64,000 bases of DNA from Paenibacillus sp. W2I17 (GCF_030815985.1 NZ_JAUSXM010000001.1:5890001-5954000), one strand, 5' to 3'. Shown: positions 17,741 to 29,936, numbered from the stretch's first letter. The notes: generated by a model from the sequence alone, not told the origin. Program-made: numbers and translations.

Positions 17741-18532
17741 TTAGTTCTTCGGTTTCAAACGACCAAGCAATGCGCCCATTTTGACCGAATCGCCTGGCTG
17801 TAAGCCCGGGTTTGGTTCGAATGTGCCGCTCTGCGTCAGCAGAACAACGGTGGAACCGAATTCAAAATAGGCCAGATCATCGCCCTGTGCCCAGGTACTT
17901 GTGTCCGTATCAGCATATTGTATGCTACTCACGTTCATCGCACCTACTTTGACAACCGCCACTTCACCGTAATCATGTGCGATATACGTAATGAGCCGTT
18001 CGTTTCGACTAAGCACGGATCTCATATGGGTCAGGCCAAAGTCATTCACGGGATAAACTTTGCCCTTGATGTGTTCGCTCTCTATTTTGCGGCCGTTGAC
18101 AGGTGCATGAATGCGGTGATAGTCGCGAGGGCTGAGATAGAGGACGAACCCGTACCCGTGCTTGTACTTCTCCAGATGGGGAGAATGGTTTAATAATTCA
18201 GCAAGTGTATAATTTTGTCCCTTAACATTCAGGAGTGTCCCTGCAGATATTGGACCGGCTGCCGTAATCTTGGCATCTACCGGGCTGATCAGTGCATGCT
18301 CTGAAAGTTCCAACGGGCGCATGCCCGGCTTTAATTTGCGGGTAAAGAAATCGTTCAGTGAACGGTATTCCTTCCAGTCTTTCTCGGCCTCCTGAACAGG
18401 GATGTCGTAGGTCCGGACAAAATAAGGGATAAATGCCTTACTTCCCCGGCTTTTGGAGAAGGCTCCCACAGTCCGGGAGATCCATTTGCGCGAAGAAAGC
18501 TCGGTCATTAATCGCAACAGCGTTTTTGCCAT
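17741..18532 (-). CDS. psd: Phosphatidylserine decarboxylase proenzyme
   Basis: This 263-residue membrane-associated enzyme makes phosphatidylethanolamine from phosphatidylserine. It self-cleaves at the FGST motif (Gly226-Ser227) to yield the pyruvoyl-bearing alpha chain. The other expected residues are present: Asp86 in ISPVDAKI, His139 in PRDYHRIH, and the VGAMNVSSI block. The N-terminus is hydrophilic/amphipathic. ATG 18532 follows taagggggatattc and replaces a much longer open frame with no ribosome binding site. The yheC/D-like gene lies 85 bases upstream on the same strand, so the two may be co-transcribed. Confidence 0.95.
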   Translation of the reverse strand: MAKTLLRLMTELSSRKWISRTVGAFSKSRGSKAFIPYFVRTYDIPVQEAEKDWKEYRSLNDFFTRKLKPGMRPLELSEHALISPVDAKITAAGPISAGTLLNVKGQNYTLAELLNHSPHLEKYKHGYGFVLYLSPRDYHRIHAPVNGRKIESEHIKGKVYPVNDFGLTHMRSVLSRNERLITYIAHDYGEVAVVKVGAMNVSSIQYADTDTSTWAQGDDLAYFEFGSTVVLLTQSGTFEPNPGLQPGDSVKMGALLGRLKPKN

Positions 18533-18617
18533 GAATATCCCCCTTAGGGTTAATGCGAACTTCAAGGCCGGCAAGACCGGCCGTTCTGCATAATATTGAC
18601 ACAGAATGCACACGAAA

Positions 18618-19748
18618 TCAATATAGTCTCCTATCGTATGTCTGCGGTTGTCTCGGAATCCTCGAATTCTGTTCCAGCAGCAGACGCCCATAAGCCATCG
18701 GTTTGCTGTACGTTGCCTTCCAGTGTTCCGACATTCCCGCCTTGCGAAAACCGTAACGCTGATCCCGTCCATTGCATTCAATAAAATAGATCTGGCCGCT
18801 GCGCGTTATCCCGAGATCAAGACCCAGATCAGCCAGATGTGGCAGACTGGCTGCCAGGTTCTGGGCAATTCGAAGTGCAACGAGTCCGATTCTGTATTCC
18901 AGTCGAGCCAGGTCGAAGCCAGATTCTCCTAATCCAAGGGCCTCTGCGAGCTTCATGACTTTACCGCCCTGGGCGATATTGCTGACAAACGTATGGGCAG
19001 GAGCCGCTTTGGCAAACATGCCTGTTATTCCCCAAAGACCATCGCCCCCACGTTGTACAGATACCCGCAAATCTACTGGCCTGCCCTCATAACGTACCAG
19101 TGGGATACGCTCTTCAATGAGGTAGGCATGGCGAAAGATCCGCCTTAGGGTGGCGGAAGGAAGCTGTCCTTTGCTCAATCGGAAGGTAGCCCACCCTTTG
19201 CGTGCAGCCTTCGTCTCACAGGTTAGTTTCCACTGTCCATCTCGCTCAAAGACTCGCATAATACCATGACCGATGCTACCGCTGCATGGTTTGATGACGA
19301 GGTCATCATATTGTTCCATCATATAGGCCAGAGACTCTGGCGTAGCTTTAACTGCATGGGGCAAGTGTTCTCGCAAGGCGAGGTCCTGATGAAGCATGTC
19401 ATGAATGTGATCTTTACGGTACCGGTTGCGAACGTTGAATACCTGGATACCCTGCAACATCAGCTTGGTAATCTGATGCTGTTCCGTCCGGCGAAGCTGG
19501 AGTGAGCGGTTATGAATGACGGAGGGCAGTGGCATGCGCTCGCGAACATATCTGCCTTCTTTTTTTACATAGGCAAGACATGTTTTTTGATCCGAATCAA
19601 TATCTTCCAGCCTTAAAAAGCAGGGGGTTAATCCATAACTGGCCGCTGCCTGTTCATAATTCGCGAGTGATTCCTGACCGGTCCTTCCGGCCGGTATCCC
19701 CCGGTACATGCGTGAATCGAACATAATGCCGATCGTTTCTTGGAGCAT
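18618..19748 (-). CDS. YheC/YheD family spore coat-associated ATP-grasp protein
   Basis: This 376-residue protein of the YheC/D group is found in endospore formers, and B. subtilis YheC/D associate with the spore coat. Residues about 110-370 show an ATP-grasp pattern: YMMEQYDDLVIKPCSGSIGHG supplies the ATP-binding Lys and glycine loop, LIEERIPLVRYEGRPVDLRV is the central strand region, and IYFIECNGRDQRYGF holds the Mg-binding Glu/Asn. The ligated substrate is unknown. ATG 19748 has aaggaggaacggtc upstream. It is divergent from the giant repeat protein, itself a candidate spore-surface protein. Confidence 0.88.
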   Translation of the reverse strand: MLQETIGIMFDSRMYRGIPAGRTGQESLANYEQAAASYGLTPCFLRLEDIDSDQKTCLAYVKKEGRYVRERMPLPSVIHNRSLQLRRTEQHQITKLMLQGIQVFNVRNRYRKDHIHDMLHQDLALREHLPHAVKATPESLAYMMEQYDDLVIKPCSGSIGHGIMRVFERDGQWKLTCETKAARKGWATFRLSKGQLPSATLRRIFRHAYLIEERIPLVRYEGRPVDLRVSVQRGGDGLWGITGMFAKAAPAHTFVSNIAQGGKVMKLAEALGLGESGFDLARLEYRIGLVALRIAQNLAASLPHLADLGLDLGITRSGQIYFIECNGRDQRYGFRKAGMSEHWKATYSKPMAYGRLLLEQNSRIPRQPQTYDRRLY

Positions 19749-20123
19749 GACCGTTCCTCCTTCGATGTTATCGCGACCATGGATCGTCCATTCATGGAAT
19801 GCCGGCCTGTCACCGCATGGCTCAGACATCGCGATAACGCAGACCGGTGTATATATGCATAGCCATGCACTAGTGCTAGCTCAGCGCGTTTTCAGACATG
19901 ACCTAGACATAATATCCTATGATATGACTGGGACGGGGGCGTGGACAGCCGCCTTTCCTCTGCTGCCCTGACACGCCTATTTCCACGAAGATCATCGAAC
20001 CTTCCTGTCTTGACGCCTGTACATTCGTGCTCTGGAATCCGCAAAAGTCATAAATGAAGTGGCAGATGCCCATATGGAAGCATATGATGCCGGAGACGAA
20101 CGTTAGAGGAAGGAGCAAGCTGC
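19749..20123. other. Divergent intergenic region, yheC/D-like gene to repeat-protein gene
   Basis: No gene was seen. A perfect 10-bp inverted repeat, gttatcgcga (19767-19776) and tcgcgataac (19829-19838), lies close to the minus-strand start. Around 19900-19930 the sequence gacatgacctagacataatatcc contains a catannnt-like -10 that could be a mother-cell sigma-K promoter, but this is weak. The region ends with the aggaaggagcaagctgc ribosome binding site of the next gene. Confidence 0.35.
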
Positions 20124-23100
20124 ATGAGTAAAAATGGCAAAAAGAAGGTTCCGACGCCGAAACTGCGGCATGTGAGCCCGAAATTTAAGGAATTGGAACT
20201 GACTGATCGCCGGGCAGACAAGATGAACTCAGGTTTCACTGTGAATAGGGAAGAACGCTTGAATACGAATAAAAGGGATTCGAGAGCTGTTCAGGAGTCG
20301 GAAGAATTCCTATTTGAATCAACGGAGCTACCTGCTTCAACAAACGAGCTGGAAGAGCTAGAGATCGAAGCCAAAATCAAGCCGGAACCCGTAGAGTCTG
20401 ACAGCAAGGAAGTTGAGACACAAGATAGCTCGGAAAAGCAGATTCAGGTTAGCAGCTTGGCTCCGCTTGCTCTGGAAGAAGAGCAGGACATCAACAAACA
20501 GGAGATAACAAGCAAGGACCGGCTGCAGAGCCTGACCCAAAACCAGATGCCGGGTCATACTGGACACTACATCTACACGGACGACTTGAGTGAATTTGCT
20601 GTTACGGAGAGCAAGTTGGCTCCTTTCTCTGTGGATGCTTCCAAGCTGAAACCGGATGCGGTCGGCAGTGAAGCATTGCAGGATTATGCGGTGACCAGCA
20701 TTCACATTGCCGACGGGGCCATTGTTTCGGCGAAACTTGCGGAAGCGTCTGTATCTGAGGAGCACCTGATTGATGGCTCTGTGTCTGGTCATAAAATACG
20801 AAATGCTTCTATTGCCGGTGAGAAAATCAGAGATGGCAGTATTACTTCTCAGAAGCTTGGCAACCAGGTCATCGATTCGGCCAAAATTGCCGACGGTTCC
20901 ATTGGCACAAGACATCTCAGCCGCATGCTGGTAACGGAAGAATTAATCAAGAATCATGCCGTAACTGGAGACAAGATTGCAATTAGCGGGGTGGACACAA
21001 GACATCTCACGGGAGGAGCTGTGAATACCTCCAAACTGGCTGACGATGCAGTGACTACATCCAAAATTCGGGAAGCTGCAGTCACAGGCAGCAAAATCGA
21101 AGAACTATCCATCGAGTCTCACCACATTCAGGCAGGTGCTGTTAAACAGACACATCTGGCAGAAGGGTCTGTCGGTCGTTCACAACTATTAAGTGGCAGT
21201 ATTGGAAGTGACCAGATAGAGGATGGATCCATACAAACAAGACATTTAGCAGAGGGTTCACTAACTGGAAGACATCTTCTGGACGGTTCAATCGGATCAA
21301 TTCAGATTCGTGCTCATTCTGTTGGCAAGGAGCAGATTGGCAATGGAGAAGTGGGCAGTGAGCATTTGACGGAAGGTGCAGTAACCAGCAGCAAACTGGC
21401 AGACCAGTCTGTGGGAACAGCAAAATTGCTGGAGCAGTCCATTACGGCATCCAAGATCTCTGATCAGAGCGTCATTTCTTCCAAAATTGCGGATGAAGCC
21501 GTACAAGGTAAACATCTTGCCAAGGGTTCCATTCGTGCGGAACACATTGCGAATCGGGGAATCACACCGGTACATGTGGACAATTCCGCAATTCACTCCA
21601 TTCACATTGCAAGTGGAAGCATCGAGGCAACTCATCTATCTGCCGGAAGTGTGTCCGGAGATGCTCTCGCAGACGACGTGGTGTGTGAGCGGCATCTTGC
21701 AGAGTCGGCCGTGGGTACGTATGAATTGCAGGATGCTGCCGTTACAGACGTTAAACTCGCGGATGGAAGTGTGACAACAGAAAAGCTTGGAACGGCATCG
21801 GTGAGTAGCAGAGCACTTGCCCCGGGAAGTGTTATATCCTCGCATCTTGCGAGTGGTGGAGTCACAGGTACACATCTGGCTCCAGGCAGCGTGGGTTCCG
21901 AGGCCCTGAGACCTTATGCAGTGAAATCGGAACACCTGACAGAACATGCCGTAGGTGTACCTCATCTTCAGCCGGGCAGTGTTGAAACGGATGCGATTGC
22001 TCGGGCCGCGGTCACAACTGACAAATTGGCTCTTGATAGTGTAACTTCAGCCCAGCTGGCTGGTGGGTCCATTTTTCCGCCTCATCTAACAGATCATGCG
22101 GTTACCTCCCCCAAGCTCTCACCAGAAAGTGTTGCCACAGATAAACTGGCGGATTTTGCTGTCACGTCAGCTAAACTGGCAGACGGTAGCGTGACTTCTT
22201 CCAAGATTATGGCAGAGAGTATTAACGCCAAACATATTCCAGCAGGAACCATTCGTGGGTATCACCTGAAGCAGCATTCCGTTTCACTGGAACATTTGTC
22301 GGAAGAAATACGCTCACCGGAATTATTTGCTGATGGCAGTATTACCGGCAACAAACTTCAGCATGGCTCCATAAGTGCGGACCATTTGACAGCAGACTCG
22401 GTATCCGGGATAGAACTACAACAGGCTGCTGTAGGTAGCGAGCATTTGCAGCCATCCGTTGTACAATCCGTCCATCTGGCTGAAGGCAGCGTGAAATCTG
22501 ACCATTTGGGAACTCAAGTAGTGAGCTCACAGCATCTGAAGGCAGACATCATTCATGAGGAGCATATTGCTGAACAGGTGGTCACATCACATCACTTGGC
22601 ACCTGGATCTGTTGAGACAGACCATCTGGCACCTTTATCCATTACAGCGGCTCACCTTCAGCCAGGTTTGATCAGTGGTTTGCATCTTCAGGCAGAGTCG
22701 ACAAGTGCTGTTCACCTGCAGCAAGGAGCTGTGCATTCCCGTCATATTCAAGATGGTGAAATTCTTCCCCATCATATCCATGAACGGAGCATCGGAACAT
22801 CTCATCTGGAAGAAGAAGCGGTAAGTACGATTATTTTGCAGGATGAATCTGTAACACGCTCCAAACTAGCAACGGGTAGTGTGGATGGCAGCAAATTAGC
22901 CGCAGGAACCGTATCGGCTACTCACATTGCCAATGAAAGTGTGCAAACCCGTCATATCCAAGAAGGAGCAATCCTTGCTGAGCATATTCAAGAGTGCAGT
23001 ATTGGCTCAGTTCATCTGGATGAGGAGTCTGTAAGTGCGGTTCATTTGCAAAATGGATCTGTAACAAGTGCCAAACTGGCGGATGGCAGTATAAACGGCA

Positions 23101-25319
23101 GCAAATTGCTTGAAGGAACCGTATCGGGGATTCATATTGCGTCTCAAAGTGTGCAAACCGGGCATATTCAGGCAGGGGCCATTCATGCTGACCATATTCA
23201 GGAGCGGAGCATCGGCACAACCCATCTGGAGGAGGAAGCAGTAAGTGCGATTCACCTGCAAAATGGGTCTGTCATCAGTGCCAAACTGGCCGACGGCAGT
23301 GTAACCGGCAGTAAGTTGATCGAAGATGCGGTGTCGGGAATCCATATCGCTTCTGAAAGTGTGCAATCCCGCCATATCCAGGCAGGAGTAATCCTTGCTG
23401 ACCATATTCAGGAGCACAGCATTGGCATGCTTCACTTGGAACAGGAAGCAGTAAGTGCCATTCATCTGCAAAATGGATCTGTAACAAGTACCAAGTTGGC
23501 CGACGGCAGTGTAACCGGCAGCAAGTTGCTTGAAGGAGCAGTATCAGATATCCACATTGCAGACGATAGTGTGCAATCCCGTCATATTCAAGCGGGAACA
23601 ATCCTTGCTGATCATATTCAAGAGCGGAGCATCGGCACAGCGCATTTGGAAGAGGAGTCGGTAAGTGCCATTCATTTGCAAAATGGATCTGTAACGAGTG
23701 CCAAACTGGCGGATGGCAGTATAACTGGCAGCAAGTTACTCGAAGGTACGGTATCCGGGATTCATATCGCATCGGAAAGTGTGCAATCCGGGCATATTCA
23801 GGCAGGAGCCATTCAAGCTGATCATATTCAGGAGCGAAGCATCGGCACAGCCCATCTGGAAGAGGAAGCAGTAAGTGCGGTTCATCTGCAAAATGGGTCC
23901 GTAACGAGTGCCAAATTGGCTGACGGTAGCATTAGCGGCAGTAAATTGCTCGAAGATACTGTATTGGGGAGCCATATCGCATCGGAAAGTGTGCAAACTC
24001 GCCATATCCAGACAGGAGCGATCCTTGCTGATCATATTCAGGAGCATAGCATTGGTACGTCCCATCTGGAGGAGGAAGCAATAAGTGCGGTTCATCTGCA
24101 AAATGAATCCGTAACGGGTGCTAAACTGGCCGATGGCAGTGTGAGCAGTAGTAAACTGCTTGAAAATGCGGTGTCGGATGTCCATATTGCCAATGGAAGT
24201 GTGCAATCCCGTCATATCCAAGAGAGAGCCATACATGCTGACCATATTCAAGAGCGAAGTATTGGAATCTCCCACCTCAAAGCGGAATCGGTAAGTTCGA
24301 TTCATCTGCACAATGGTTCCATAACAAGTGCCAAAATGGCTGACGGCAGTGTAAACGGTAATAAATTGCTTGAAGGTGCGGTATCGGCTATCCACATAGC
24401 AGACAAAAGTGTGCAGTCTCGTCATATTCAGGATGGAACGATTCTTGCTGACCATATTCAAGAACGCAGTATTCGCACAACCCATCTGGAAGAGGAAGCA
24501 GTAAGCGGGGTTCATCTGCAAAATGGGTCTGTCACCAGTGCCAAATTGGCCGATGGCAGCGTGAACGGCAGCAAACTGAGTGAGCAGAGTATTACGTCTA
24601 ATCATTTGAATGCGGGGATTGTAGGTCCGGCGCATTTGAGCGAAGAGATATGGAATGCGATTCGTCAGTTCAGTGGAGAAACACTGGAGCAACTGGCAGC
24701 TATCAAAAGACAAGAAGGATTGCTTCAACCAGAAAATGAGGTTGTACAGCAATCACAGCAGGCAATCGTCGAGGCATTACCGAGTGCTGGTCTGGAGCAA
24801 CAACAAGAGCTGATATCCCAAACAAATCAGCTTGGCGAACCACCGGCAGCTTTGTTCACAACAGAGCAGGCAGATCAGGCTCAGCAACCACAGCTTGAAC
24901 GGTCACAGGAGATCGCTGGAACTACGGAGTTTATGTTAAGTGAACAATCGATTACACAGGAGCATCTGTGTGATGATGCCGTGGGCAGCAGCCAGTTGCA
25001 ATCGGGTGCAGTTCAAGCCAAACATCTGGCCTTCCAGCCCGTTCGCAGCGTAAGCAAACAACCGGTTGTACAACAATTCGGGATGGAAGCTTTTGTACTG
25101 CCAGAGAGTGAAGTATGCACAGAGGTAACCGTTGTTTTTGAAGAATCATTTGCTTCAGAACATTATGTGATTGTGGGCATGAGCAATGATCGGGGATTCC
25201 AGATTTCCCTGCTCTCGCAGAGTGAGGATGAAGCGGTTCTTGAAGTGTCACGTACAGCAGATTGCAAGCATACCTACGGGTTGTTGTCATGGATTGCTGC
25301 GGGACCTTCACAAGGATAG
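20124..25319 (+). CDS. Giant decapeptide-repeat protein with WIAG-like tail
   Basis: This 1731-residue protein has no signal peptide. Residues 1-150 are charged and disordered. Residues 151-1510 are 136 consecutive ten-residue units with no register slip, pattern x-x-x-H/K-L/I-x-x-G-S/A-V/I (for example TSAKLADGSV). From about residue 879 the units are grouped into roughly nine near-identical 70-residue (210-nt) super-repeats. A Gln-rich linker (about 1515-1610), three more decads, and a folded-looking end with two Cys and the terminal WIAAGPSQG follow. The end resembles the WIAG-tail proteins of Paenibacillus. Similar decads form fibrous beta structures in phage tail fibres. A spore-surface filament glycosylated by the nearby transferases is an inference. 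Confidence 0.85.
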   Translation: MSKNGKKKVPTPKLRHVSPKFKELELTDRRADKMNSGFTVNREERLNTNKRDSRAVQESEEFLFESTELPASTNELEELEIEAKIKPEPVESDSKEVETQDSSEKQIQVSSLAPLALEEEQDINKQEITSKDRLQSLTQNQMPGHTGHYIYTDDLSEFAVTESKLAPFSVDASKLKPDAVGSEALQDYAVTSIHIADGAIVSAKLAEASVSEEHLIDGSVSGHKIRNASIAGEKIRDGSITSQKLGNQVIDSAKIADGSIGTRHLSRMLVTEELIKNHAVTGDKIAISGVDTRHLTGGAVNTSKLADDAVTTSKIREAAVTGSKIEELSIESHHIQAGAVKQTHLAEGSVGRSQLLSGSIGSDQIEDGSIQTRHLAEGSLTGRHLLDGSIGSIQIRAHSVGKEQIGNGEVGSEHLTEGAVTSSKLADQSVGTAKLLEQSITASKISDQSVISSKIADEAVQGKHLAKGSIRAEHIANRGITPVHVDNSAIHSIHIASGSIEATHLSAGSVSGDALADDVVCERHLAESAVGTYELQDAAVTDVKLADGSVTTEKLGTASVSSRALAPGSVISSHLASGGVTGTHLAPGSVGSEALRPYAVKSEHLTEHAVGVPHLQPGSVETDAIARAAVTTDKLALDSVTSAQLAGGSIFPPHLTDHAVTSPKLSPESVATDKLADFAVTSAKLADGSVTSSKIMAESINAKHIPAGTIRGYHLKQHSVSLEHLSEEIRSPELFADGSITGNKLQHGSISADHLTADSVSGIELQQAAVGSEHLQPSVVQSVHLAEGSVKSDHLGTQVVSSQHLKADIIHEEHIAEQVVTSHHLAPGSVETDHLAPLSITAAHLQPGLISGLHLQAESTSAVHLQQGAVHSRHIQDGEILPHHIHERSIGTSHLEEEAVSTIILQDESVTRSKLATGSVDGSKLAAGTVSATHIANESVQTRHIQEGAILAEHIQECSIGSVHLDEESVSAVHLQNGSVTSAKLADGSINGSKLLEGTVSGIHIASQSVQTGHIQAGAIHADHIQERSIGTTHLEEEAVSAIHLQNGSVISAKLADGSVTGSKLIEDAVSGIHIASESVQSRHIQAGVILADHIQEHSIGMLHLEQEAVSAIHLQNGSVTSTKLADGSVTGSKLLEGAVSDIHIADDSVQSRHIQAGTILADHIQERSIGTAHLEEESVSAIHLQNGSVTSAKLADGSITGSKLLEGTVSGIHIASESVQSGHIQAGAIQADHIQERSIGTAHLEEEAVSAVHLQNGSVTSAKLADGSISGSKLLEDTVLGSHIASESVQTRHIQTGAILADHIQEHSIGTSHLEEEAISAVHLQNESVTGAKLADGSVSSSKLLENAVSDVHIANGSVQSRHIQERAIHADHIQERSIGISHLKAESVSSIHLHNGSITSAKMADGSVNGNKLLEGAVSAIHIADKSVQSRHIQDGTILADHIQERSIRTTHLEEEAVSGVHLQNGSVTSAKLADGSVNGSKLSEQSITSNHLNAGIVGPAHLSEEIWNAIRQFSGETLEQLAAIKRQEGLLQPENEVVQQSQQAIVEALPSAGLEQQQELISQTNQLGEPPAALFTTEQADQAQQPQLERSQEIAGTTEFMLSEQSITQEHLCDDAVGSSQLQSGAVQAKHLAFQPVRSVSKQPVVQQFGMEAFVLPESEVCTEVTVVFEESFASEHYVIVGMSNDRGFQISLLSQSEDEAVLEVSRTADCKHTYGLLSWIAAGPSQG
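22758..24600 (+). repeat. 210-bp tandem super-repeats inside the giant repeat gene
   Basis: About nine tandem 210-nt units encode the 70-residue block that begins ADHIQERSIG and runs through LADGSV, IHIASESV and RHIQAGAI. Units are highly alike at DNA level, and the first and last are the most diverged. Such repeats can change copy number by recombination. Long open frames on the opposite strand here are artefacts of the repeat. Confidence 0.85.
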
Positions 25320-25350
25320 TACAGGATTGTATCAGTAATACACAAATGAC

Positions 25351-25387
25351 AAAAGCGGTGTCCAGAGTTGTCCGGGACACCGCTTTT
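25351..25387. terminator. Bidirectional terminator between repeat protein and protease
   Basis: aaaagcggtgtcc (25351-25363) pairs perfectly with ggacaccgctttt (25375-25387). It is positioned between convergent genes. Confidence 0.9.
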
Positions 25388-25489
25388 GATTGATATAAGC
25401 TTAATCCGTTCGGACGGTGAGGGGTGTCTGAACGTTTTGTTACCACTATGATGAGTACATTATAAGTTCAACCACAATAAAATAAGATT

Positions 25490-27825
<2,336 letters not shown>

Positions 27826-28782
27826 TTGCGCAAAACCCGTACCACAGCACGTTATGCAACCCGATCCAATGTGACACGAAGAAAAACAGTGCTGAAGAAA
27901 CGAAGATGGAAGTCTGGACACAAAAAGGGTACAAAGGCCTATGCGTTCGTTATTTCATCCAAACAGCTGATGTCACAGGCTAAGGATGGAGTAGAGAATG
28001 GCGCGGAAAATGGCATGAGTGATGCTCCTTCACACAGGGATGTTTCTCAGCGACCGATGCTCTCGGTCATTATCCCTGCTATGAATGAGGAGAAAAGGAT
28101 TGGTGCAGTTGTACGTGAAGCGCTGCGGATATGCCGTGATGCTGAAGTGCTTGTCGTTGTGAATGGTTCAACAGACGGTACGGCTAAAACAGCCAAACGG
28201 GCTGGAGCACGAGTGCTCACGTATGCAGAAGCGCTGGGGCATGATGGAGGACGAAAAGTAGGCGCAGCGGAGGCGCGTGGTCAGGTATTGTTATTTACTG
28301 ATGCAGATATCGCAATTCCCGCAGAGCATCTTGCACCTTACGTGAAGGCTGTACTGAAGGGAACGGATGTGGCGCTTAACGACTACCATGGGCCTGTCAC
28401 TCATCATCCCGTTCATCCGGTAGTGGAGGCCAAACACATGTTGAACAGCATACTCGCAAGATCCGATCTCCGGGGGGCATCCATGACAGCTATTCCACAT
28501 GCAATAAGCCGAAAAGGACTTGAGGTCATGGGAATATCCTCGCTGGAAGTTCCGCCACTCGCACAAGCCAAGGCAGTGATCGGCGGACTTCGGGTACGCG
28601 CTGTTCATCACGTACCTGTGGGTAGAATGAATGCAGTACGAATCAAGAAGCGAAGCGGACCTGATCCGCTAAGTCAAGTGGTACTGAATGATCATATGGC
28701 AGCGATCAAGTGGATTACGGATACGCTCGGTCCCCGCGGAGGTTATACCGATCTGAAACGTGTTCGCAACCTGGCGAGGTAA
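27826..28782 (+). CDS. Glycosyltransferase family 2 with basic N-terminal tail
   Basis: This 318-residue protein starts with about 45 very basic residues (KTRTTARYATR, then VLKKRRWKSGHKKG). A GT-A domain follows: LSVIIPAMNEEKRIGAVV, VVVNGSTDGTAKTAKRAG and LLFTDADIAIPAEHL with the DxD-like metal site, as in dolichyl-phosphate-glucose synthase-type GT2 enzymes. There are no membrane helices. TTG 27826 is chosen because gggaggtg lies six bases upstream; ATG 27808 is the alternative. It is the first gene of a six-gene plus-strand cluster for glycan assembly, probably for a spore or cell-surface polysaccharide or glycoprotein. Donor and acceptor are unknown. Confidence 0.85.
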   Translation: MRKTRTTARYATRSNVTRRKTVLKKRRWKSGHKKGTKAYAFVISSKQLMSQAKDGVENGAENGMSDAPSHRDVSQRPMLSVIIPAMNEEKRIGAVVREALRICRDAEVLVVVNGSTDGTAKTAKRAGARVLTYAEALGHDGGRKVGAAEARGQVLLFTDADIAIPAEHLAPYVKAVLKGTDVALNDYHGPVTHHPVHPVVEAKHMLNSILARSDLRGASMTAIPHAISRKGLEVMGISSLEVPPLAQAKAVIGGLRVRAVHHVPVGRMNAVRIKKRSGPDPLSQVVLNDHMAAIKWITDTLGPRGGYTDLKRVRNLAR

Positions 28783-28823
28783 GCATGTCGCATCGGATGA
28801 TGCAGCATGCTGGAGGTGAGGAA

Positions 28824-29936
28824 ATGAAGGGACGTTCAGGGGTTGTCCGCCGCAGGCGGACAACAAATAGACAAACGACAGCAGGAAGAACAGTAATGAA
28901 CAAGCGTCTTAGAAACAAGAAACATGTAGATATTCAAAAAACAAGAAGAAGCCGAGCAAAGTCTGGCCAAGTAGATCTGCACTTGATGTGGAAAGCGGGG
29001 CAAGTTGCAGGAAGCGAGGCAAAGGCGAACAACACAGTATCAGAAAAACACGCACGTCTCGTATGGAATGCACACGCGGCGAACGTTGCGGAGCTAAGCA
29101 ACTTCGAGCTAGCTCTGAAGGCAGGTAAGGCATTTATGCAGGGTTATGCTCAGGCCTCGGGATATTCATTCCAGATCGTGCCGTTACCTCTTCGTCATTC
29201 GGCTGCTGCCGTTGTCTGTGCCTGTAATGAAGAACACACACTGGGGCAGGTGTTATTGCAACTAAAGCGGCTGCCTCTGACGGATATTATTGTGGTACTG
29301 AATGGAACGACAGATGACAGTTTGAAACAGGTACTAAGGCAGCCGGGACTTACAGTAATCTACGAACCGGATCGGGCAGGACATGATGTGGGCCGGGCAC
29401 TTGGAGCCAAGATGACGGATGCGGAGACGGTACTTTTTGTGGATGGAGATATGGTCGTCTCCGCTGAACAGCTTGCACCCTTTCTGTTCGCGGTTGATCG
29501 GGGACAGGATGTGGCGTTGAATAATCTGACGTCTTTGCTTCCTGCGTTTGCAGGGCAGGATGAGGTAAGCCGGATCAAAGCATATCTGAACCGAACATTA
29601 GGCAGGGCAGATCTTGGTTCCAATTCCATGACAGCCGTGCCTCATGCATTATCTCGTCGTATGATTCAGACGGTGAAGCCAGCATCACTGGCCGTTCCAC
29701 CTAAGGCACAAAGTCTAGCTATTCAGCATGGAATGAACGTCTCGGCACCAAGTCAGGTGGATGTTATTCGTTCCAATCGGTTGCGCCCTGGTAACACGGG
29801 AAGTGGGAATGATGTCGCCAAATTGATCATCGGAGATCATCTGGAGGCACTGGCTACATTGCTGGGTACAGGTTGGAATCCAGCCCAGGCACATACACTC
29901 TCCCGTGTAGAAGTGGCTTACAGGAGGAACGCCTAA
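28824..29936 (+). CDS. Glycosyltransferase family 2-like protein with basic N-terminal extension
   Basis: This 370-residue protein has an N-terminal extension of about 125 residues, rich in Arg/Lys (KGRSGVVRRRRTTNR, NKRLRNKKHVD). It contains a KAGKAFMQGYAQASGYSF segment recalling the Gly-Tyr motifs of the other cluster members. The catalytic part has AAAVVCACNEEHTLGQVL, DIIVVLNGTTDDS and TVLFVDGDMVVSAEQL, a degenerate GT2 pattern closely parallel to the preceding gene (both have the NSMTAVPHALSR/ASMTAIPHAISR block), so they are probably duplicates. ATG 28824 follows tggaggtgaggaa. The stop overlaps the next start by one base. Confidence 0.82.
   Translation: MKGRSGVVRRRRTTNRQTTAGRTVMNKRLRNKKHVDIQKTRRSRAKSGQVDLHLMWKAGQVAGSEAKANNTVSEKHARLVWNAHAANVAELSNFELALKAGKAFMQGYAQASGYSFQIVPLPLRHSAAAVVCACNEEHTLGQVLLQLKRLPLTDIIVVLNGTTDDSLKQVLRQPGLTVIYEPDRAGHDVGRALGAKMTDAETVLFVDGDMVVSAEQLAPFLFAVDRGQDVALNNLTSLLPAFAGQDEVSRIKAYLNRTLGRADLGSNSMTAVPHALSRRMIQTVKPASLAVPPKAQSLAIQHGMNVSAPSQVDVIRSNRLRPGNTGSGNDVAKLIIGDHLEALATLLGTGWNPAQAHTLSRVEVAYRRNA

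Noticed and set aside
22758..24600. Regularly spaced repeats that might suggest a CRISPR array
   Set aside because: Period is 210 bp, in frame, and translates to conserved decapeptides; there are no cas genes.
23736..24752. Long open frame (338 codons) on the minus strand, plus shorter ones at 22918-23772
   Set aside because: They mirror the 210-bp coding repeats of the plus-strand giant gene; periodic lack of stops follows from the repeat, and there is no ribosome binding site or family.
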